Of a DNA stretch of 64,000 bases, positions 26,041 through 34,577 are shown piece by piece. Location of the stretch: positions 1-64,000 of the forward strand of contig JAAESX010000204.1 in assembly GCA_024228935.1 (NCBI GenBank). Direction: 5' to 3'. Under the pieces are notes generated by a model, which was given only the letters and a program-made list of their open reading frames with translations, was not told the origin of the DNA and did not search any database. A program made the position numbers and the translations under genes. The first letter of the stretch is position 1; each line of letters begins with the position of its first letter. The stretch comes from Pseudomonadota bacterium. GTDB taxonomy: Bacteria > Myxococcota_A > UBA796 > CAJQPC01.

Positions 26041-27915
26041 TCAGTCGACCCAGCCGAGCTCGCGGAGTCCGCGGGCCAGCTCATCCGCCAGCAGCTCGTG
26101 TCCCTCCTGGGACAGGTGCACGTTGTCGAGGAACACGTCACCCGCCGCCGGGTCCTCGAGCGCCGCCGCCACGTCCAGGTAGGCGACGTCGTCGTCCACC
26201 AGCGCCCGCATCGCGCGCTCGTGCCCGTCGAGCTGCGAGGCGCCGCTGGCCATGCCTTCGCGCGAGAGCACGACCCGCCCACCGCGTTCACGCACAGCCT
26301 CGATGATGGCGACCAGGTTCCCGAGCGTGTCGTCCGGCGGCACGGCCATCCCCGCCCCCGAGCCGGCCGCGGCCCGCAGCGCGAACCGGAAGCCCTGGTA
26401 CATGCGCAGGTCCGACAGCCCGACCGAGATCCAGGTGAGCGGCCCGTTGTCGAGCTGGCTGAACACCGTCGAGTACGGCACGGGAGACTCGGTGACGGCG
26501 TCGTTGTGTCCGGTGTAGAAGAAGGCGACGTCGGGATCGACGGTCTCGAGCCCCAGCTCGACGTAGCGACGGATGTGCAGCGTCGTCCAGCCGCCGACTC
26601 CCTGGTTGACGACCTGGGCGCGCGGCAGCCGACGATCCAGGATGGCGGGGTAGAAGCCGTCGAGGTCGTCGTTGGTGAACGCGCCTCCGGTGCTGCTCCC
26701 GCCGAACGCAACGATGCGGACGTCGCGGGTTCGGGCGGGCGGCTCGATGGGAAACCCGCTCATCGGGTAGGTCGAGTACTGCCGGACCTCGGTGATCTGG
26801 GAGTGCTCGTCGGCCAGGACGCTCCGCTCCTCGACCCCCACACCCGTCCACGTGTCCGCGACGCGGCTCTGGCGGAGGAGCGCCTCGCCCACCACGAGCC
26901 CGCCACCGACGAGCAGCAGGCTCAGCGCGTTGAAGCCCCGCACGCGCAGGACGTTGACCGCCAGCACGCCGACAGCGCAGAGAGCCAGGACGACCGCCAG
27001 AGCGACGAAACCCGCCGAGCCACCGAAGCCGATCGAGGCGCCCAGCGCCGCGACCACCGGCGCGATCGGGACGAACGCCAGACGCCGGCGACGCAGGAGC
27101 TCGAGCGTCAGGCCCGTGAGCAGGAGCACGCCCGAGAGCGCGGCCGGCGCCAGGACGAGCATCGGCAGCGGGTAGTCCGTGGGGATGCGCAGCGCGTCCT
27201 GGGCGTTGTGGGCGTCTACCGTCGCCAGCGGCGCGGACAGGATGATGGGAGCCAGCGCGACGGGCAGCCAGGCCAGACGCTCTCGCAACCAGAACGCCAG
27301 GCCTCCGACCACGGCGGTCAGTCCAGCCATGAGCCCCAGCAGCAGCGGCATCGACGTGACCGGCCCCTGGACCCCATCGACGGCGACCAGGTGCGCTCGC
27401 GGGTTGCCGGCCTGGATGACGCGCTCGGTGCCCGCGCCGTACCGGTTCGCGCAGACGACCTGGGAGTCGCCGACCCGCGCGATGACCTGCTGGTCGACGA
27501 CCAGGCTGACCTCGGTGACATCCCCGCCGAGCGGCTCGAGGTCGCCCTCGCACTCGAGCCGACCCGAGTGCCCGCCGCGCAGGACCAGAACGCTCTCGGC
27601 CTCGCCCACGCGTGACAGGACGAGCGCCACGCCGCCGCCCTGGTTGCGCTGTAGAAGCTCGACGCGACCCTCCTCGCCGACGCGGACCAGCGCGGTGATG
27701 GGGCCCTTGACCCGACTGCTCAGCGTGTCGTGCCGCGCGAGCGGCCAGCCTCCCCCTTCGGGCAGGTCGTAGCGGCTCGGCTCGTGGAACGGGACGTCGA
27801 GCGACTCGACCGTCCAGCCGGGCGGCCCCCCGCGGGAGGCGTGCACACCCAGCGCATGGGCCCAGGCCCAGGCGAACGACAGCGCAGCGACGAGCGCGAT
27901 GAGCCAGCGAGACAT
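26041..27915 (-). CDS. Membrane-anchored SGNH/GDSL hydrolase
   Basis: The 624-residue protein has an N-terminal membrane segment, a periplasmic beta-rich region (about 40-185) and five to six further helices (about 190-350). A C-terminal SGNH hydrolase domain follows, with block I G-G-S-S-T (Ser near 404), block III G-H-N-D (near 475) and the catalytic Asp/His of D-N-V-H near 600. Such enzymes add or remove acyl groups on surface glycans or lipids. It stands alone between convergent and divergent neighbours, so the substrate is unknown. Confidence 0.82.
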   Translation of the reverse strand: MSRWLIALVAALSFAWAWAHALGVHASRGGPPGWTVESLDVPFHEPSRYDLPEGGGWPLARHDTLSSRVKGPITALVRVGEEGRVELLQRNQGGGVALVLSRVGEAESVLVLRGGHSGRLECEGDLEPLGGDVTEVSLVVDQQVIARVGDSQVVCANRYGAGTERVIQAGNPRAHLVAVDGVQGPVTSMPLLLGLMAGLTAVVGGLAFWLRERLAWLPVALAPIILSAPLATVDAHNAQDALRIPTDYPLPMLVLAPAALSGVLLLTGLTLELLRRRRLAFVPIAPVVAALGASIGFGGSAGFVALAVVLALCAVGVLAVNVLRVRGFNALSLLLVGGGLVVGEALLRQSRVADTWTGVGVEERSVLADEHSQITEVRQYSTYPMSGFPIEPPARTRDVRIVAFGGSSTGGAFTNDDLDGFYPAILDRRLPRAQVVNQGVGGWTTLHIRRYVELGLETVDPDVAFFYTGHNDAVTESPVPYSTVFSQLDNGPLTWISVGLSDLRMYQGFRFALRAAAGSGAGMAVPPDDTLGNLVAIIEAVRERGGRVVLSREGMASGASQLDGHERAMRALVDDDVAYLDVAAALEDPAAGDVFLDNVHLSQEGHELLADELARGLRELGWVD

Positions 27916-27950
27916 GAAGCGTCGTCATCGTAGCGAGATACGGCCTCGAC

Positions 27951-28562
27951 GTGCTGCTCCTGCTCCTGGCCTGCCGCTCGACGACCGAACCCAGCCTCAC
28001 CACAGCGGCGTTCGGCGAAGGCGACGACCTGCTCGTCGGCTTGCACGGGCGCGGCGACAAGCCGTCCTCCTTCCAGCGGCTGGTCGAGGACCGGACGGAC
28101 CACCGCGTGCTCATCCCCCAGGCGCCGACCGCGCACGGAGACGGCTGGAGCTGGTTCGACGCGCGCGAGGCGGAGGGCGTGCGCGCCTCGACCGAGCTGC
28201 TCGCCGAGCTCATCGACCACCACGACGGAGACGACCGGGTGGTCGTGTTCGGGTTCTCCCAGGGTGGCTACCTCTCGCTGGCGCTGGCCACGGAGCACCC
28301 GGAGCTCGTCGACAAGGTCGTGGCCATCGGCGGAGACCTCCCGCGCGAGATGTGGCCCTCGAAGGCTCCCTCGAACGCGCCCGAGATCATCGTCCTGCAC
28401 GGAGAGGACGACACCGTCATCCCCATCGGGCCGACCCGCTCGACGGTGGAGCATCTGACACGAAATGGATGGAATGTGACCTTCGAGGCCTATCCGGGGC
28501 TCGGTCACAGCATCTCTACGCCGGTCCGAGTGCGCCTCGACCAGGAGCTCTCAGCGGACTAA
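27951..28562 (+). CDS. Phospholipase/carboxylesterase-family lipoprotein
   Basis: The 203-residue protein is a compact alpha/beta hydrolase. It has G-L-H-G-R-G-D (oxyanion region, about 28-34), nucleophile elbow G-F-S-Q-G-G (Ser near 102), catalytic Asp in H-G-E-D-D and His in G-L-G-H. This is the abhydrolase_2 (carboxylesterase/acyl-protein thioesterase) layout. A six-residue Leu leader ends at Cys8, so it is a predicted lipoprotein. The GTG start at 27951 is the only one that keeps the leader. It lies 35 bases from the divergent SGNH gene. Confidence 0.82.
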   Translation: MLLLLLACRSTTEPSLTTAAFGEGDDLLVGLHGRGDKPSSFQRLVEDRTDHRVLIPQAPTAHGDGWSWFDAREAEGVRASTELLAELIDHHDGDDRVVVFGFSQGGYLSLALATEHPELVDKVVAIGGDLPREMWPSKAPSNAPEIIVLHGEDDTVIPIGPTRSTVEHLTRNGWNVTFEAYPGLGHSISTPVRVRLDQELSAD

Positions 28563-28594
28563 GTGTGGGATATGCCCCAACTGGATGTTCGAAA

Positions 28595-28972
28595 TCACTT
28601 CGTTGCGCAAGGCCCCGGATCGCCCCACAGCGGGTGCTGTCGAACCTTCCCCGTGGCGTGGCTGATCAGGGCTCCCAGGACGAGCGCGATCCACAGCGCA
28701 GGCAGCCTCCACGGTTCAAGCGCGAGCACCACGACGAAGAGCCCGAGCTTGGCCAGGACCACCCAGGCCTGCACCCAGCGGAACCAGTCGAGGCCGTGCC
28801 TGTACAGCTCTTCGGCGGCCAAAGCGCCCCCCGAGAGGAGGATGAGCTCGAGGCTCAGCGTGAGGTCCGCGCCGTACATCGCGGCCCCGATCACGAGCGC
28901 CACGGCGATGAGATGAACGGTGCGGAGGAGCGTCCGAAGGAGGCGCTGACCGGGGAAGCGACGAGGTTGCAT
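28595..28972 (-). CDS. Small integral membrane protein, unknown function
   Basis: The 125-residue protein has about four hydrophobic helices. A His sits in the first helix (R-T-V-H-L-I-A-V), and the C-terminal S-H-A-T-G-K-V-R-Q-H segment recalls CopD-like and other heme-associated membrane proteins, but the family is not firmly recognised. The ATG at 28972 is chosen because the upstream extension is Arg/Pro-rich. It is divergent from the nap operon, sharing the 71-base region that holds the sigma-54 promoter. Confidence 0.6.
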   Translation of the reverse strand: MQPRRFPGQRLLRTLLRTVHLIAVALVIGAAMYGADLTLSLELILLSGGALAAEELYRHGLDWFRWVQAWVVLAKLGLFVVVLALEPWRLPALWIALVLGALISHATGKVRQHPLWGDPGPCATK

Positions 28973-28998
28973 GACCGCCGTTCGAGCAAGGGCCATGC

Positions 28999-29014
28999 CG
29001 GCACGGCGCTTGCA
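28999..29014 (+). promoter_or_regulatory. Sigma-54 promoter of the nap operon
   Basis: The sequence CGGCAC-GGCGC-TTGCA matches the sigma-54 -24/-12 consensus TGGCAC-N5-TTGCW at all but the first base, with GG and GC exactly 10 bases apart. It lies 30 bases upstream of the first nap-operon start codon, giving a leader of about 20 bases. This predicts that an enhancer-binding activator controls nitrate reductase expression. Confidence 0.72.
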
Positions 29015-29043
29015 TCCCGGGCGGCTGAACCACGGGAGACCCC

Positions 29044-29703
29044 ATGTCACGTGTCACGGCGCTCGTCGTCCTGCTCACCACCTTCGGCTCCGCGGCTTTC
29101 GCCGCAGACCTCCACCGCGCCGACCAGGCGCCTGGCGACGCCGCCGCAGTCGAGAAGGGTAAGCAGCTCTTCGCGATGTGCGCCGGCTGTCACGGCGCAG
29201 ACGGCGAAGGCAAGGTCGGCGTCGCGCCTCGCCTCAACAGCCCGAACTACCTGGCCGCCGCACCGAACGAGTTCTTCAGCGAGACGCTGAAGACCGGCCG
29301 TACCGGTACGAACATGGCCGCATTCGGCGCCTCGATGCCGGATGAAGACGTCGCCGCCATCACCTCCTACATCCGAAGCTGGCAGACCGAAGCGGGACTC
29401 GATCTCGACGAGAGCCCGCTGACCGGCTCGGTCGCCGATGGCGAGAAGATCTGGATCGACATCTGCAAGACCTGCCACGGCGCGGGTGGCGCTGGCTACT
29501 CCGAGGCCGGCTCCGGTACCGGCATCGGTCGCGCCGACTTCCTGAACGTCTCCAGTGACGGCTTCCTGCGAGCCATCATGAAGGAAGGCAAGGACGGCAC
29601 GAAGATGCGCTCCTTCTCCACCGATTCCCCGATCGCCGTCGCCGACCTGACCGACGAAGAGATCGACTCCATCATCCAGTACCTCCGGGCCAACGCCTGG
29701 TAA
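29044..29703 (+). CDS. Diheme cytochrome c of the nap operon
   Basis: The 219-residue periplasmic protein has a Sec signal peptide (cleavage near A-F-A-A at about 20) and two cytochrome c domains with heme motifs C-A-G-C-H (near 46) and C-K-T-C-H (near 141). It starts the nap operon and, because no napB or napC is present, is the best candidate for the direct electron donor to NapA. NapB itself is a smaller diheme protein of different sequence, so this would be a replacement rather than NapB. Confidence 0.85.
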   Translation: MSRVTALVVLLTTFGSAAFAADLHRADQAPGDAAAVEKGKQLFAMCAGCHGADGEGKVGVAPRLNSPNYLAAAPNEFFSETLKTGRTGTNMAAFGASMPDEDVAAITSYIRSWQTEAGLDLDESPLTGSVADGEKIWIDICKTCHGAGGAGYSEAGSGTGIGRADFLNVSSDGFLRAIMKEGKDGTKMRSFSTDSPIAVADLTDEEIDSIIQYLRANAW

Positions 29704-29713
29704 CGGAGACGTC

Positions 29714-32425
29714 ATGACTGACCGTACGAACAAGACCATCGAGCAGTGCCGGGAAGAAGAGGTTCGCTCCGAGCCCCTCGAGAGCCCCGCCGTCACCGGC
29801 TTCACGCGTCGCGCCATCCTCGGCACGATGGGGGTCGCGGGCGTCGCCGCCGCGACCGGTTGCTCGGGCAAGACCAACGGGGACGCTCCCGTCACGCCTG
29901 AGCCCGAAGTCACCGCCGACAACGCCGACCCGTTCGCGCCGCCCGAGAAGGATGTCCCCAACAACATCCTTGCGGCCTGCCCGTACTGCGGCGTCGGCTG
30001 TGGAACGCTGATCCAGACCGAGAAGGGCCGCATCGTCGGCATGGTTCCGGACCCGAAGCACCCGACCAACAAGGGTCTGCAGTGCATCAAGGGCCTGAGC
30101 TCGAACGAGGCCATCTACGTCGACCGGCTCACCAAGCCGCTCATCCGCAAGGACATGACGAACCCGATCACGGGGCACGACTCCGCGACCAAGGGCGCGT
30201 TCGACGACGACCTGTTCCGTGAGGCCACCTGGGAGGAGGCCGAGGAGCTGATCGCCGAGATGACCGCGGAGATCGTCAAGGAGCACGGCGGAAACAGCAT
30301 CGCGCTGTACGGCTCCGGCCAGCTTCCTGTCGAGGGTCAGTGGCTCGAGAACCAGTTCATGAAGGGACTGCTCGGCTCGAACACGATCGAAGCCAATGCG
30401 CGTATGTGCATGACCTCGGCCGTGACCGGCTACTTCAAGAGCCTGGGCAGCGACACGCCGCCGACCTCGTACGACGACATCGAGCAGGCCTCGATGGTCA
30501 CGCACTGGGGCCACAACGCCCGCGGTTCGCACCCCATCGTGTTCTGGCGGATCGCCGACCACAAGGCGTCCAAGGGCATCCCGACGCTCATCGTCGACCC
30601 CCGCCGGACCGGCACCGTCATGGGGTACGAGGAGGTCGGTGGTGAAGAGCGGAGCTACCACTTCCGCACGATCAACGGCGACATCAGCATCCACAACGCC
30701 ATCGCGCACGTGATCCTGACGGACCACCCCGATGCGGTGGACTGGGATCTCCTGAAGAACCACACCAGCGGCTGGGAAGAGTACGTCGAAGGCGTCAAGG
30801 CCCGGTACAAGCCGGAAGACGTCGAAGACAAGACGATGGTCGACCCCGCGTACCTGCGCAAGGTCGCGGCCGAGTGGGCCGCCGCGTCCATCAAGGGCAA
30901 GAAGGAAGGCGTCGGCGGCGTCCTCAGCTTCTGGGGCATCGGCTACAACCAGCACCTGCACGGCCAGAACAACACGGTCAGCCTCATCAACCTGATGGCG
31001 CTCACCGGAAACATCGGTCGGCCCGGTTGCGGTCCGTTCTCGATGACCGGTCAGCCGAACGCCATGGGCGAGCGTCTGACGGGTGGTCTCACCGGTCGCC
31101 TGCCGTTCAACCAGGGTCTGGGCAACGAGGCCTGGCGAAACCACATCGCGGATGCCTGGGGCGTCACCCCCGAGCGTCTGGCCGAGGTGGCGACCCAGGA
31201 GAACCCCGGCATGGCCATCGGAATGATGGAGCGGGCGCTCAAGGGCGAGGTGAAGGCGATGTACCTCATCTACGCCACGCACATCGACCTGCCCGACCAG
31301 CACAACCTGGTCCGTCCGGCGCTGTCCAAGACGTTCAACGTCGTGCAGGAGATCTACCGGCACGCCCCGAACAACCTGTACGCGGACGTCATCCTCCCGG
31401 CGGCCACGTGGGGTGAGTGGGTCGGCGGTACCTACATCCAGTCCGAGCGCCGGTTCTACGTGACCGACGGTACGGCCAACCCCATCCCAGGCACCCGTCC
31501 GGACATGGACATGGTCATCGACAAGGGCAAGCTCATCGCGGAGAAGCTGGGGCTCGACCCGAACAAGCTCTTCCCGTACGAGCGCAAGGAGAACGGGTTC
31601 TACGACCCCGAGGAGGTCTTCCGGGACTTCGTCAAGGCGTCGAAGGGCTCGGATGCGGACCTGACGGGCATGCTCGAGGTCGAGGAACGTGACGGTGTCG
31701 GTCTCTACGACCAGATCCGGAACCTCCGCGGCATCCAGTGGCCGGCGCCGACCTACGAGATCGCGAAGGCGGGCGGCACCAAGCGCCGCTACCTCGATCA
31801 GGAGGACGCCAGCTGGCTCGAGAAGCCCTACGGCTCGTTCCGCCACGCCGACGGCAAGCTGCACATCCACCTGTGCGAGCAGGACTACAGCGACCGCGAG
31901 GAAATCACGGCCAAGCTGATGGAGTTCGGGGTCAAGAAGGACCACTACTGCATCGACAACCTGCCGCTGCTCGAGGAGGCCCGTGACAAGGGGCTCACGC
32001 CCGAGATCCCGACCGAGGAGTACCCCTTCTGGATCGGCCTCGGCGTCGTCTACGAGCACTTCCACACGGCGAAGACCATCCGGTCCGGTACGACGCGGAA
32101 GCTGGTGCCCGAGATGTACATCGAGATGCACCCCGAGGACGCTGAGTCCCTGGGTGTCGAGGACGGCGAGTGGGTCGAGGTCGAGACGCGGCGCGGTAGC
32201 TACCAGGCGCGCGCCAGCATCGGTCTGGACTCCCGGGTGAGGCCCGCGCGGAACCTGGTGCCCAAGGGCTACATGTTCTCGCCGTGGAACCTCTCGGTCG
32301 CCGACTCGGCGGATCCGAAGAAGAACAAGTGGCTCGTCAATGGTGTGAGCCACCGTGCCTTCGACCCGGTCAGCGGGCAGGTCGACTTCAAGAAGCTGGC
32401 CGGGAGGATCAAGAAGCTCGCGTGA
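29714..32425 (+). CDS. napA: Periplasmic nitrate reductase catalytic subunit NapA
   Basis: The 903-residue molybdenum enzyme reduces nitrate to nitrite. It has a Tat motif (T-R32-R33-A-I-L), a helix ending in A-A-T-G-C50 (a lipobox-like end), a [4Fe-4S] site (C89, C92, C96, C124) and the Mo ligand C232 in N-A-R-M-C-M-T-S-A-V-T-G-Y, as in NapA. The body carries the bis-MGD-binding pattern to the end. The N-terminal region (1-28) is long before the Tat motif. Ten bases separate it from the cytochrome gene, and its stop overlaps napG (GTGA). Confidence 0.94.
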   Translation: MTDRTNKTIEQCREEEVRSEPLESPAVTGFTRRAILGTMGVAGVAAATGCSGKTNGDAPVTPEPEVTADNADPFAPPEKDVPNNILAACPYCGVGCGTLIQTEKGRIVGMVPDPKHPTNKGLQCIKGLSSNEAIYVDRLTKPLIRKDMTNPITGHDSATKGAFDDDLFREATWEEAEELIAEMTAEIVKEHGGNSIALYGSGQLPVEGQWLENQFMKGLLGSNTIEANARMCMTSAVTGYFKSLGSDTPPTSYDDIEQASMVTHWGHNARGSHPIVFWRIADHKASKGIPTLIVDPRRTGTVMGYEEVGGEERSYHFRTINGDISIHNAIAHVILTDHPDAVDWDLLKNHTSGWEEYVEGVKARYKPEDVEDKTMVDPAYLRKVAAEWAAASIKGKKEGVGGVLSFWGIGYNQHLHGQNNTVSLINLMALTGNIGRPGCGPFSMTGQPNAMGERLTGGLTGRLPFNQGLGNEAWRNHIADAWGVTPERLAEVATQENPGMAIGMMERALKGEVKAMYLIYATHIDLPDQHNLVRPALSKTFNVVQEIYRHAPNNLYADVILPAATWGEWVGGTYIQSERRFYVTDGTANPIPGTRPDMDMVIDKGKLIAEKLGLDPNKLFPYERKENGFYDPEEVFRDFVKASKGSDADLTGMLEVEERDGVGLYDQIRNLRGIQWPAPTYEIAKAGGTKRRYLDQEDASWLEKPYGSFRHADGKLHIHLCEQDYSDREEITAKLMEFGVKKDHYCIDNLPLLEEARDKGLTPEIPTEEYPFWIGLGVVYEHFHTAKTIRSGTTRKLVPEMYIEMHPEDAESLGVEDGEWVEVETRRGSYQARASIGLDSRVRPARNLVPKGYMFSPWNLSVADSADPKKNKWLVNGVSHRAFDPVSGQVDFKKLAGRIKKLA

Positions 32426-33009
32426 AAGCATCCCGGCGAAATCTGCTGGGCGGCATGCTCGCGGCGGCTGCGGCCGTCGCGGGCAAGCTGGCACCGTCCT
32501 CGTCGAGGGCTCGAACGGCGGCATCCTCGCTACGTCCGCCTGGAGCCATCGACGAGGACGACTTTCGTTCAAGGTGCATCCGGTGCTTTCGCTGCGGCGA
32601 GGTCTGCGAGAACGCCTGCATCGAGTTCCACGACCTGGACGATGGACTCGACATCGCTTTCACCCCCTACATCCATGCACGGAGCCGAGGCTGTACGACG
32701 TGCATGAAGTGCGGTGACGTCTGCCCGACAGGCGCCATCGCTCGCATCGAGCCGGAAGAGGAGGCCATCCTCGCCGGCGTCCAGATGGGCCTTGCCCGTC
32801 TGAACAAGCAGATGTGCTACAGCTTCGCCGAGCCGGCGCCCCGCACCTGCGGCGTCTGCTACCGGGCCTGCCCCTTCCCCGGCAAGGCCATGACCATCGG
32901 GCTCTACGAGCAGCCCACCGTGCACGCCGACCAGTGCGTCGGCTGCGGCCTGTGTGAGCAGGCCTGCGTGCACCTCCCCCAGGCCATCCGAGTGATTCCG
33001 ATCTCATGA
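32422..33009 (+). CDS. napG: NapG ferredoxin-type protein
   Basis: The 195-residue protein has a Tat signal (S-R-R-N-L-L-G-G) and four [4Fe-4S] motifs: C-I-R-C-F-R-C, C-T-T-C-M-K-C-G-D-V-C-P, the split C-Y-S-F...C-G-V-C-Y-R-A-C-P, and C-V-G-C-G-L-C. This is the NapG layout. NapG works with NapH to pass electrons from menaquinol to periplasmic nitrate reductase. The GTG start overlaps the napA stop by four bases, and the end overlaps napH. Confidence 0.9.
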   Translation: MKASRRNLLGGMLAAAAAVAGKLAPSSSRARTAASSLRPPGAIDEDDFRSRCIRCFRCGEVCENACIEFHDLDDGLDIAFTPYIHARSRGCTTCMKCGDVCPTGAIARIEPEEEAILAGVQMGLARLNKQMCYSFAEPAPRTCGVCYRACPFPGKAMTIGLYEQPTVHADQCVGCGLCEQACVHLPQAIRVIPIS

Positions 33010-33929
33010 AGTGGCTCATCGCCGCCTTCCGTCGGTTCTGCCAGGTGACCTCGCTGACGTTCGTGGCCTACGCCGCGATCTCGCTGCACTGGCGCAACGC
33101 CAAGGTCAGCCACAACCAGGACCGCATCGTCGGGCTCATGAACGGCGAGCACTGGGGCCGCCTGTACGGCTGGAACGAGGACCTGTTGTCGCTCTTCGGG
33201 CGGCCGGAAGAGGTCTCCAACGAGTTCCTCGGCATGCCCTGGTCCGCCACCATCGCTGGCGTGACCTTCACCGACCCGCTGTCGGTCGTCGGCCTCCTGG
33301 TCCAGGGCGAAGTCCCCGCGACCGCGATGCTGCTGGGCGCCCTGATTCCCCTGGCTGTGGCCGTCGTCGCCGGGAAGCTCTTCTGCAGCTTCCTGTGCCC
33401 GGCCCGCCTCGTCTTCGAGATCGGCAACCTCGTCCGGATGGGTCTCGTCCGGATTGGGCTCCATCTCCCTGCCCTTCGCCTCCCCCGCGTTGGCCTCTGG
33501 ATCGCTCTGGGTGTGGTTCTTGCGAGTGCCAGCGCGGGGTTGGCGACATTCCACGTGGTGTTGCCGTACCTGGCCCTCGGGTCCGGCATCGCGATGTACC
33601 TGACGCTCGGTACCGTGAGCGTCGCCGCGTGGGTGTTCCTCGGCATGCTCGCCGTCGACGTCTTCGTCGCACCAGGTCAGATCTGTCGGGCGCTGTGCCC
33701 GACGGGAGCCGTCCTCGAGCAGCTCGGAAGAGCCGCTCCGCTCCGCGTCGACAAGCTCGAGAAGACCGACTGCGGGTCGTGCACCCTGTGCACCCGCGTC
33801 TGCCCGTACGGACTGGACCCCGGACGTGAGCAACACCACCCTGCGTGCGACGCCTGCGGGCGCTGCACCCTTGTCTGTCCAGCCGAGAAGCTCGCCCACA
33901 CCCTCTCGCTTCGGAGGAAGACAGCATGA
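33006..33929 (+). CDS. napH: NapH membrane quinol-oxidising iron-sulfur protein
   Basis: The 307-residue membrane protein has about four helices, the two C-x3-C-P motifs (C-S-F-L-C-P and C-R-A-L-C-P), and two C-terminal [4Fe-4S] sites (C-G-S-C-T-L-C-T-R-V-C-P and C-D-A-C-G-R-C-T-L-V-C-P). This matches NapH, which takes electrons from the quinol pool and hands them to NapG. A long loop after the first helix (about 35-85) is an unusual insertion. It is coupled by ATGA overlaps on both sides. Confidence 0.9.
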   Translation: MKWLIAAFRRFCQVTSLTFVAYAAISLHWRNAKVSHNQDRIVGLMNGEHWGRLYGWNEDLLSLFGRPEEVSNEFLGMPWSATIAGVTFTDPLSVVGLLVQGEVPATAMLLGALIPLAVAVVAGKLFCSFLCPARLVFEIGNLVRMGLVRIGLHLPALRLPRVGLWIALGVVLASASAGLATFHVVLPYLALGSGIAMYLTLGTVSVAAWVFLGMLAVDVFVAPGQICRALCPTGAVLEQLGRAAPLRVDKLEKTDCGSCTLCTRVCPYGLDPGREQHHPACDACGRCTLVCPAEKLAHTLSLRRKTA

Positions 33930-34549
33930 TGCTGCCGTTCCTGATGACCCACCTCCTTTCGTCGGCCGTTCCGACCGCGGAGGCCCACCACAACAAGGGC
34001 CTCCCACACTACGGCTACTTCGAGAACTATCCCCAGGTCCCGACCGAGGAATACGTCCGCATCGACGGGCGCTGGGAGGTCGGCGCGACGATCTTCAACT
34101 TCCAGGGGATCGACGCGAGAGAGTCCAGCGACACGCCGAACGACGTGAAGTTCTACATGTACATGTACGACCTGGAGCTGGACGAGGCGTACGTCGGACC
34201 GATCCAGGTCGACATCGTGCGAGAGGGTCAGATCATCAGCACGCTCGAGCGCATCGAGCCGGATGGTGAGGGCGTCTACATCTCGAGGGAGACGCTCCCG
34301 GAGAGTGGCGACTACGACCTGGTGTTCACGTTCCCCGAGGGGCACGCCGAGCTCCCGTTCGCGGTGGACCTGGCGGTGGACGACATCAACTGGGGCGTCC
34401 TCGGAGGACTGGGACTCGGCCTGCTGGCCCTGTTCGGCCTCTCGATGCACGGGCACGACAAGCGGCTGAAGCAGCACGCCTCGGCCGCGGATGCCCCTGT
34501 GTCGGATCCCCCGGTGCCGGCCCCCTCAGACGTACACGCCCGGACGTAG
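33926..34549 (+). CDS. Membrane-anchored nap-operon protein, unknown function
   Basis: The 207-residue protein has a signal peptide (cleavage near A-E-A-H at about 20, leaving H-H-N-K), a periplasmic beta domain resembling FixH/YtkA-like Ig folds (about 25-150), one membrane helix (about 155-175) and a cytoplasmic Pro/Ala tail. Its ATG overlaps the napH stop. It sits between two iron-sulfur membrane proteins, so it may be an accessory subunit or metal chaperone of the nitrate reductase chain. No family could be named. Confidence 0.65.
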   Translation: MMLPFLMTHLLSSAVPTAEAHHNKGLPHYGYFENYPQVPTEEYVRIDGRWEVGATIFNFQGIDARESSDTPNDVKFYMYMYDLELDEAYVGPIQVDIVREGQIISTLERIEPDGEGVYISRETLPESGDYDLVFTFPEGHAELPFAVDLAVDDINWGVLGGLGLGLLALFGLSMHGHDKRLKQHASAADAPVSDPPVPAPSDVHART

Positions 34550-34577
34550 CGTGGACCACTCACAGATGGAGCACTAC

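Noticed and set aside
29672..32572. A 966-codon open frame on the minus strand
   Set aside because: It is fully antisense to napA, whose product has all expected cofactor ligands. The antisense translation has no motif and is a GC-driven artefact.
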